14,229 bases of DNA from AC-37 sp036386455 (GTDB lineage Bacteria; Actinomycetota; Thermoleophilia; Solirubrobacterales; Thermoleophilaceae). Each line of letters opens with the position of its first letter. Position 1 is the stretch's first letter. Made by a program: the position numbers and the translations under genes. The stretch lies in contig DASVVS010000172.1 of assembly GCA_036386455.1 (NCBI GenBank), positions 1 to 14,229 of the forward strand, written 5' to 3'. This document shows positions 7,981-14,229 of the stretch, piece by piece. The notes beneath the pieces are model-generated. The model did not search any database, was not told where the DNA came from, and saw only the letters and a list, made by a program, of their open reading frames with translations.

Positions 7981-9095
7981 GAGGCGTTCGACGCCGGCTC
8001 CAGGCGCTGCCGGTGGGCTGGCGCGTGGTGCTAGTGGTGCTCGCCGTGGTCGTCGCCTTCAACGCGATCGCGGCGATCGGCAACCGGATCGCACCGGAGC
8101 CGACCGGCCCGCCGTACAGCTCCTACTCCACGACGGCCGACGGCACGGCCGCCCTGGCGGAGCTGCTCGAGCGCGACGGCCGCGCGGTCGAGCGGCTGCG
8201 CGGCTCGCTGAGCGACGCGAGCCCCGACCCCGAGGCCACGGTCTTCCTGCTCGGCGCCGACCGTCTCGCGCCCGACGAGGGCCAGGTGCTGTCGGACTTC
8301 CTCGCCGCGGGCGGGCGGCTCGTGGCGGGCGGGCCGGCGCCGTACTGGCTGGAGGGCGTGGTCGGCGACGCGCCGGAGTGGTCGGACGGGGGCAGCGACT
8401 CGCTCAGGCCGCTCGTCCCGGCGCCCGAGGTGCGGAGGGTCGGCACGGTCGAGGCGGCCGGATTCGGGACCTTCGAGCAGGGTGCCGAGGGCCTCCCGCT
8501 GCTGGGCGGCGAGACGGGGCCGGTGCTCGTGGCGCGCAGGTCGGGGGCCGGGCGCGCGCTGCTGCTCGCGGACGTCTCGCCGATCCAGAACGCGGCGCTC
8601 GACGAGGCGGACAACGCGGCGCTCGCCCTCGGCCTGGCGGGGGAGCGCGACCGAAAGGTGATATTCGTCGAGGGCGTGCACGGCTTCGGGGAGACGCGTG
8701 GCCTCGCGGCGCTCCCCTCCGACTGGAAGTGGGCGCTCGGCGGCCTCGGACTGGCGGCGCTCGCGATGATGTGGGCGATCGGGCGCCGCTTCGGCCCGGC
8801 GGAGGACGAGCGCCGGCCGCTGCCGCCGCCGCGCCGCCGCTTCGTGGACGCGCAGGCGCTGACGCTGGCCCGCACGCACAACCCGCAGGAGGCGGCCGCG
8901 CCGGTGCGCGACGCCGCGCGCGCGCGTCTCGCCCGCCGCGCCGCGCTCGGCCCGGAGGCCGGCGAGCCGCAGATCCGCAAGGCCGCCGAGCAGCTCGGCC
9001 TGGAGGCCGACGAGGCCGAGGCCGTCCTGGGCCGCAACCCCGACGTGCTCGCCGCCGGGCGGGCGCTGGCGAAGCTGTCTGGAGGGCGGTCGTGA
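7977..9095 (+). CDS. DUF4350 domain-containing membrane protein
   Basis: The 372-aa protein has an N-terminal membrane anchor (about 15-34), then a DUF4350 region (about 46-220) that opens with PPYSSYSTTADGTAALAELL and contains VFLLGADRLAPDEGQVLSDFLAAGGRLV. This resembles the ThuA/GATase-like fold that DUF4350 is thought to adopt, without an obvious catalytic cysteine. A second membrane helix (253-268) leads to a cytoplasmic C-terminal helical region (about 285-370). The domain between the helices should lie outside the membrane, judging from topology only. The GTG at 7977 overlaps the previous stop (GTGA), implying coupling, and MoxR follows 16 bp later. It occupies the position of Rv3691 in M. 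tuberculosis as I recall it. Its biochemical role is unknown. Confidence 0.85.
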   Translation: MRGVRRRLQALPVGWRVVLVVLAVVVAFNAIAAIGNRIAPEPTGPPYSSYSTTADGTAALAELLERDGRAVERLRGSLSDASPDPEATVFLLGADRLAPDEGQVLSDFLAAGGRLVAGGPAPYWLEGVVGDAPEWSDGGSDSLRPLVPAPEVRRVGTVEAAGFGTFEQGAEGLPLLGGETGPVLVARRSGAGRALLLADVSPIQNAALDEADNAALALGLAGERDRKVIFVEGVHGFGETRGLAALPSDWKWALGGLGLAALAMMWAIGRRFGPAEDERRPLPPPRRRFVDAQALTLARTHNPQEAAAPVRDAARARLARRAALGPEAGEPQIRKAAEQLGLEADEAEAVLGRNPDVLAAGRALAKLSGGRS

Positions 9096-9111
9096 GGACG
9101 GGGGCCGCTCC

Positions 9112-10040
<929 letters not shown>

Positions 10041-10041
<1 letters not shown>

Positions 10042-11288
10042 TGACGCCCACGCCGCGAGCCGCGCTGGTGCTGGCGGCCGCGGCGCTGAGCGCGCTCGTG
10101 CTGCCGGTGTGGCTCGCCGGGCTCCTGATGGTCGTCGTGGCGGGCGCGACGGTGGTCGACGCCCTCACGGTGCGCCGCGCCCCGCGGGCCGAGCGCACGC
10201 ATCCGTCGATCCTCGCGCGCGGCGTCGCGGCCCCGCTGGAGGTGGAGCTCGGCACCGCGCCGGCGGGCGTCCTTCGCGTGCGCCAGCCGATGCCTCCCGA
10301 CGTCCGCCTCGAGCCACGCGAGGCCGACTGGCGGCTGGAGGGCACGCTCACGCCGCTGCGGCGCGGCCGCCATCCGCTGCCGGCGCCGGCGGTGCGCGCG
10401 CTCGGACCGCTCCGGATGGGTGCCTGGTACCACCGCCCGGGGGAGGACGGCGAGCTGGTCGTCTACCCCGACCTGCCGTCGGCCCGGCGGATCGCCATGG
10501 CGGTCGCGCGCGGGCGCTTCCTCGAGGGCGGCCAGCGCGGGCGCGGGCCGCTCGGCCTGGGCACCGACTTCGAGTCGATCCGCGACTACCTCCCCGACGA
10601 CGACGTCCGCCAGGTCAACTGGCGCGCGACGGCGCGGATGGGCCGCCCGATGAGCAACCAGTACCGCGTGGACCGCGACCGCGAGCTGATGTGCCTGCTC
10701 GACTGCGGCCGCCTGATGGCCGCGCCGCTCGGCGAGCTGACCCGGCTGGACGCGGCGATCGACGCGGTCACGGCGGTGGCCCTGGTGGCCGACGAGCTGG
10801 GCGACCGGATCGGCGCCGTGGCCTTCGACTCCGAGGTCCGCCACCACCTGCGCCCGCGCCGCGACGGCGGTCGCGCCGTGGTCAACACGCTGTTCGACGT
10901 CGAGCCGGCCGCCGTGGAGAGCGACTACGAGCTGGCCTTCCGGATCGCCGAGGGGGCCAAGCGCTCGTTCGTGCTGGTGCTGACGGACCTGCTCGAGCCG
11001 TCGGCGGCCGAGTCGCTGGTGGAGGCCGTGCCGGTGCTGGCGAGGCGTCACGAGGTGGTGGTCGCCTCCGTCGCGGACCCGGACCTGGCGAGCGCCGTCG
11101 CCACCCCGCCGCAGCGCGAGCTCGACGTGTACACGGCGGCCGCCGCCGTCGACGTGCTGGGGGCCCGCGAGGAGGCCGCCACGCTCGTGCGGCGCGCGGG
11201 CGCGGGCGTGATCGAATCGCCTCCCGCCGAGCTGGGCGCCGCCTGCGTGCGCGCCTACCTGAGGGCCAAGGCGCGGGCGCGGCTCTGA
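10041..11288 (+). CDS. DUF58 (vWA-like) membrane-anchored protein
   Basis: The 415-aa product has an N-terminal membrane hairpin (about 8-40), a beta-rich region (50-145), and the DUF58 signature GTDFESIRDYLPDDDVRQVNWRATARMGRP (174-203). A vWA-like domain follows from about 214. The MIDAS position reads DCGRL (221-225) instead of DxSxS, although TD is kept at 315-316, so classical metal binding is doubtful. MoxR and DUF58 are commonly paired, and DUF58 is the likely direct partner of the ATPase. The ATG at 10041 overlaps the MoxR stop by one base (TGATG), implying coupled translation. An open frame further upstream runs inside moxR and is not used. The last 34 bp overlap the convergent SpoIIM-family gene. 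It occupies the position of Rv3693 in M. tuberculosis as I recall it. Confidence 0.9.
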
Positions 11289-12274
11289 GCGAGCGGCGCC
11301 GCGGCCTCGCCGTCCTCGTCCTCCACCGCGGGCGCCGGCCGGCCGCGCACCACCACGAGCGCCCAGAAGACCGCCGCGAGCGAGACGCCGACGACCACCG
11401 CCGGCAGCCAGCCGATCCCCCGCGGGGACACGAAGCCCTCGACGAACCCCGCCACCACGAGCCACGGCGCGGTGCCGATCACCGTCTCGACCGCCCCGCG
11501 CGCCTCGTCCACGAGGGCATCGCCGCGCTTGCGCCGCCCCGGCCGCAGGATCGCCTCGCCCAGGCGCAGCCCCGCCGCCGCGGACACGACGATGCACGAG
11601 AGCTCGAGCACCCCGTGGCTCGCCACCTGCTCCACGAGCGGCGTGCCCTGGCCGTTCTCGATCGTGAGCCCGAACACGACGCCGAGCACCAGCCCGTTGA
11701 ACAGCAGCACGAACACGGTTCCCAGGCCCAGCGCGATGCCCGCCGCGAGCGCCATGAACGCGACCTGGATGTTGTTGGTGAGCACCGAGCTGGAGAAGAC
11801 GCCGCTCTCCGCGCCCGAGAGGCCGCGGTCGCCGCCGGGCGACTCGACGGTGGGGAGGAAGTCCTCGGGCACGAGCCCGATCGCGGCGCCCGGGTCCTCT
11901 CCGGCCCAGAGCCCGCCGAGGAGCCCCGGCACGATCAGCAGCAGGGCGGCCAGGAGGAGCAGGCGCGGGCGCTCGCGGACGCGGCGCCAGTAGTCGGTCC
12001 CGAAGAAGCGGACGGGGGAGAGGCGGCGCGAGCGCTCGGCGTAGACGGCCTGCCGCGCCGCCACGGTGAGCCGCTCGAGCCGGGGCACGATCGGGTCGCC
12101 CGGGAAGCTCCGCCGCGCGAGGGCCAGGTCGGCCGCCGTGGCGCGGTAGAGGCGGCCGATCCGGCGCACCGCGGCCGGGCCGAGACGCTCCGGCTTGCCG
12201 CCCGCCCGGCGCAGCAGATCGTCGAGCTCGGCCCAGCGGGCGCTGCGCGTGGACTGAAAGCGCTCTAGGTTCAT
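11255..12274 (-). CDS. SpoIIM (stage II sporulation protein M) family membrane protein
   Basis: The 339-aa protein starts with a cytoplasmic helical region (1-100; FQSTRSARWAELDDLLRRA is typical). About five membrane segments follow, near 103-123, 170-204, 222-243, 266-282 and 289-310. The family motifs TNNI (166-169), HGVLELS (220-226) and GFVEGFVSP (276-284) are present. In Bacillus, SpoIIM works in a peptidoglycan-remodelling complex during engulfment. In actinobacteria the homologue is general and its role is unknown, so the name should not be read as evidence of sporulation. It is the only gene of the cluster on the minus strand. Its 3' end overlaps DUF58 by 34 bp, and its ATG (12272-12274) directly abuts the RDD start region. 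The same inverted placement is found for Rv3694c in M. tuberculosis as I recall it. No Shine-Dalgarno is visible. Confidence 0.9.
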   Translation of the reverse strand: MNLERFQSTRSARWAELDDLLRRAGGKPERLGPAAVRRIGRLYRATAADLALARRSFPGDPIVPRLERLTVAARQAVYAERSRRLSPVRFFGTDYWRRVRERPRLLLLAALLLIVPGLLGGLWAGEDPGAAIGLVPEDFLPTVESPGGDRGLSGAESGVFSSSVLTNNIQVAFMALAAGIALGLGTVFVLLFNGLVLGVVFGLTIENGQGTPLVEQVASHGVLELSCIVVSAAAGLRLGEAILRPGRRKRGDALVDEARGAVETVIGTAPWLVVAGFVEGFVSPRGIGWLPAVVVGVSLAAVFWALVVVRGRPAPAVEDEDGEAAAPLAQSRARALALR

Positions 12275-12280
12275 GTGCCC

Positions 12281-13030
12281 ATGGAGTACGAGGACCGGCT
12301 GACGATCACGACGCCCGAGGGCGTGGAGCTCGAGCTCCAGCTCGCGGGTCTTGGATCACGGTTCATAGCGCAGATGCTCGATCTGCTCATCAAGGGGCTG
12401 GCGATCCTGCTCGTCGTGATCACCCTGTCCGCGCTCGGGCTCACGGGCGTCGCGATCATGATCCCCGCCGTCCTGCTGATCCTCTACGCCTACGACGTGG
12501 TGTTCGAGACCTTCTCGAACGGGCGCACGCCGGGCAAGCGGGCGCTGCGGCTGCGGGTCGTGCGGGTCGGCGGAGAGCCGGTGGACTTCATGTCGAGCGC
12601 GATCCGCAACGTGCTGCGGCTGATCGAGGGCATCCCGACGAGCTACATCCCGGGGATGGTCAGCATCCTCGCGACCAAGCGCAACCAGCGGCTCGGCGAC
12701 CTCGCGGCCGGGACGATCGTGATCCACGAGGAGGCGGTGCCCGCGCCCAAGCCGGGCCCGCCGCCCCGGCTGGTGGGCGCGCCGGGCTGGGGGCCGCCGA
12801 CCCCGCCCCCGTCAGGCGGGGTCTGGGACGTCAGCTCCGTGGGTCCCGAGGAGCTCGCCGCCGTGCGCTCGTTCCTCGAGCGGCGCTGGACGCTCGAGTC
12901 GCCGGCGCGCGGTCAGCTCGCGGTCCAGCTCGCGGACGCGCTCTGGCCGAAGGTCGCGGGCGCCCCGGCCAACCTGCCGCCCGAGACGTTCCTCGAGCAG
13001 CTCGTCCAGCAGAAGTCCGGACGCGGCTAG
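12281..13030 (+). CDS. RDD family membrane protein with C-terminal cytoplasmic extension
   Basis: The 249-aa product begins with DRLTITTPEGVELELQLAG, then an RDD domain (about 25-150) with GSRFIAQMLDLLI carrying the Arg and Asp of the name, hydrophobic helices (about 33-72), FSNGRTPGKRALRLRVV, and a final NQRLGDLAAGTIVI. A Pro/Gly-rich linker (155-185) leads to a soluble tail with SSVGPEELAAVRSFLERRW that is not part of the RDD domain. RDD proteins are often proposed to transport or gate, but this one has no known substrate. ATG 12281 is chosen; an in-frame GTG at 12275 would add two residues and directly touch the opposite start codon. TAGGTT (12266-12271) could be a -10 giving a nearly leaderless mRNA. 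It occupies the position of Rv3695 in M. tuberculosis as I recall it. Confidence 0.88.
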   Translation: MEYEDRLTITTPEGVELELQLAGLGSRFIAQMLDLLIKGLAILLVVITLSALGLTGVAIMIPAVLLILYAYDVVFETFSNGRTPGKRALRLRVVRVGGEPVDFMSSAIRNVLRLIEGIPTSYIPGMVSILATKRNQRLGDLAAGTIVIHEEAVPAPKPGPPPRLVGAPGWGPPTPPPSGGVWDVSSVGPEELAAVRSFLERRWTLESPARGQLAVQLADALWPKVAGAPANLPPETFLEQLVQQKSGRG

Positions 13031-13039
13031 CGGGCTCTC

Positions 13040-13064
13040 CGCCCCGCGCTCACGCAGCGGGGCG
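13040..13064. terminator. GC-rich hairpin between convergent genes, possible bidirectional terminator
   Basis: CGCCCCGC (13040-13047) and GCGGGGCG (13057-13064) form a perfect 8-bp stem with a 9-nt loop. It starts 10 bp after the RDD stop codon and covers the last codons of the convergent DUF488 gene. There is no T-run on either strand, so termination would rely on stem strength, as often proposed in high-GC actinobacteria. The stem is seen; the function is inferred. Confidence 0.45.
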
Positions 13065-13538
13065 CAGGTGCTTCACCGATACGCCCGGAAGGGCCGCCAG
13101 GCGCTCCGCGATCAGCGAGCGGTGGCAGGCCTCCGGATCGCGCTCCACGCACAGGAGCGCGGTCGTCCCGGGGGAGGGGAGGTCGGCGGCGAGCGCCTCG
13201 AGGTCCACGGCGTCGAGGATCTCGTGCGTGTAGCGCTCGACGTACTCCGGCGCGAGCCGCTCGCGGGAGCGCTTGCCGACGCCCGCGGCGTCGTCCGCGC
13301 GGTACTGGAGCTGCCGCAGCTCGGTCGTGGGCGCCAGCTCGGACCGGTGCTCGTACTCGATGCCGGCGTCCGCGAGCGCCGCCTGCAGCCGCTTCGAGTT
13401 GGCCCACGCGTAGTCGGGGCCGCGCACCCCGCGGCGCTGGCGCACGTCGATCAGCAGCCGCACGTCCGCCTCGCGCAGCGCGGACAGGAAGGCGGGGCCG
13501 TCGAACCCGTACACGCCGATCGTCGCGACCTCCGGCAC
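13050..13538 (-). CDS. DUF488 family protein
   Basis: The 162-aa soluble protein has the family layout: an N-terminal TIGVYGFDGPAFLSALREADVRLLIDVR (6-33) and the hallmark LLCVERDPEACHRSLIAERL (128-147) with Cys130 and Cys138-His139-Arg140. DUF488 proteins are small cytoplasmic proteins of unknown activity. The conserved Cys/His residues suggest a metal or nucleic-acid role, but this is not established. The length is complete for the family. The GTG start (13536-13538) is preceded by GAGGAT about 8 bp upstream, a usable ribosome site. The gene is convergent with RDD (19-bp gap holding part of a hairpin) and divergent from the lipoprotein gene (59-bp gap), so it is probably monocistronic and unrelated to the cluster to its left. 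Confidence 0.88.
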   Translation of the reverse strand: MPEVATIGVYGFDGPAFLSALREADVRLLIDVRQRRGVRGPDYAWANSKRLQAALADAGIEYEHRSELAPTTELRQLQYRADDAAGVGKRSRERLAPEYVERYTHEILDAVDLEALAADLPSPGTTALLCVERDPEACHRSLIAERLAALPGVSVKHLRPAA

Positions 13539-13597
13539 GTCCGGGATCCTCGCAGCGGACTCAAGCTCGTGCGCGCCAGGTCGATAGCTGAGTCGTA

Positions 13598-14188
13598 GTG
13601 GTTCGAATCCGTACAGCAGCGCTCGCCGCGATCCTCGCGGTCCTCGGCATCACCGGCTGCGGCGGTTCCGCCGCGACGGCCCCGCCGGCGACGGCGCCCG
13701 TCCCGGTCCAGACCGCCACGGCCTCCACGCAGGGCAGCGGCGGAGCGAGCGTCGACGTCGGCAAGGAGCAGGCCGCCGCGGAGCGCTCCCTGCGCACCTG
13801 GGGCAAGGCCGCGTCGCGCGCCTGCCGCAAGGCCCAGCGCCGCATGAAGCCCTGGGAGGGCCGCGTGCGCGCGATGACGAGCCACAAGCCCACCCGCGCC
13901 CGGGCCGTGGCCCTCGGCAAGGTCGTCGCCCGCGGAGCCCGCGCGGCCGAGTACGAGTACGACCTGCTGCGCGACGTCCAGCTTCCGGCCCAGGCCGAGG
14001 CGGTCCACACGATCTACACGTTCCTCGAGATGGAGGAGGAGGCGCTGCGCCTCGTCCAGCGGCTCGGAACGGAGTTCACGGAGCTCAACGACCTCGAGTC
14101 GCTGGTCTTCACCGTGAAGCGCTTCGACGGGCTCGAGGACGACTACCGCCGCGCCGCGAAGGCCGCCCACGCGGGCGCCTGCGCCTAG
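13598..14188 (+). CDS. Putative lipoprotein of unknown function
   Basis: The 196-aa product starts MVRIRTAALAAILAVLGITGC. The lipobox ITGC puts the lipidated cysteine at residue 21, so the protein should be anchored to the outer face of the membrane. A Thr/Ala/Pro-rich linker (22-50) leads to a helical domain (about 54-193) rich in Ala, Arg and Glu, with YTFLEMEEEALRLVQRLGTEF as its most regular part. Mature Cys76 and Cys195 could form a disulphide. I recognise no family. The start is a GTG (13598-13600). A TAGCTG seven bases upstream resembles the -10 spacing seen before other genes here but lacks the final T. The gene ends in TAG overlapping the CTA that ends a probable convergent gene. Confidence 0.72.
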   Translation: MVRIRTAALAAILAVLGITGCGGSAATAPPATAPVPVQTATASTQGSGGASVDVGKEQAAAERSLRTWGKAASRACRKAQRRMKPWEGRVRAMTSHKPTRARAVALGKVVARGARAAEYEYDLLRDVQLPAQAEAVHTIYTFLEMEEEALRLVQRLGTEFTELNDLESLVFTVKRFDGLEDDYRRAAKAAHAGACA

Positions 14189-14229
14189 GCCGGCTCCGGC
14201 ACGAGCTCCGCGCGCTGGCGCTGCGCGAA
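14185..14229 (-). CDS. Probable 3' end of a minus-strand gene, cut by window edge
   Basis: Reading the reverse strand from the window end gives 14 open codons (FAQRQRAELVPEPA) and a TAG at 14185-14187. That stop overlaps the stop of the plus-strand lipoprotein gene through CTAG. The stretch is too short to identify a family, and a 14-codon open frame is weak evidence in such GC-rich DNA. It is listed because convergent genes ending on each other are common in this window and no other feature explains these bases. Confidence 0.3.
   Translation of the reverse strand, partial: FAQRQRAELVPEPA

Noticed and set aside
13600..13610. GGTTCGAATCC, identical to a tRNA T-loop core
   Set aside because: No acceptor stem, anticodon arm or D arm can be drawn around it. 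It lies in the first codons of the lipoprotein gene, and no integrase is present to suggest an attachment site.
14189..14200. Small inverted repeat GCCGG-CT-CCGGC after the lipoprotein stop
   Set aside because: A 5-bp stem with a 2-nt loop is too short to support a terminator in DNA this GC-rich.

Overview
The window is a GC-rich chromosomal segment of an actinobacterium. Codon use is strongly GC-biased, there are GTG and TTG starts, and a MoxR/DUF58/DUF4129/DUF4350/SpoIIM/RDD cluster matches, from memory, the order of Mycobacterium tuberculosis Rv3689-Rv3695. The overall flavour (M48 next to LonA, short unrecognised exported proteins, mostly SD-less starts) suggests a deep-branching lineage such as Thermoleophilia/Solirubrobacterales. 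That placement is an inference. No rRNA, tRNA, transposon, CRISPR or phage genes were seen, and the sequence is almost wall-to-wall coding.

Left part (1-5716). A minus-strand proteostasis pair, an M48 metallopeptidase (cut by the window edge) and the ATP-dependent protease Lon, is separated by 39 bp that hold a perfect 12-bp hairpin. Lon faces a short exported alpha-helical protein across an 85-bp divergent promoter region carrying three CTTAC half-sites. Next comes a two-domain VOC protein of the PcpA/MhqO ring-cleaving dioxygenase type, translationally coupled to a small two-TM protein. These converge on a minus-strand pair: a cupin protein and a 72-aa membrane protein.

Central cluster (5759-13030). 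A polytopic membrane protein with a long proline-rich tail is followed by DUF4129, DUF4350, a MoxR AAA+ ATPase and DUF58, all on the plus strand with gaps of -4 to +23 bp. A SpoIIM-family membrane protein is encoded on the opposite strand: its 3' end overlaps DUF58 by 34 bp, and its start codon abuts the RDD gene. The set looks like one membrane-centred module in which the ATPase would remodel or activate partners docked on the vWA-like DUF58 protein. The substrate is unknown.

Right part (13040-14229). A DUF488 protein lies convergent to RDD across a short GC hairpin. A divergent lipoprotein gene of unknown function follows. The last bases look like the C-terminal end of another minus-strand gene.

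The most interesting signals are the antisense placement of spoIIM inside an otherwise co-directional cluster (a possible non-contiguous operon), the hairpin that buries the M48 start site, the palindromes at two divergent promoters, the apparent leaderless promoters, and the non-canonical MIDAS in DUF58.
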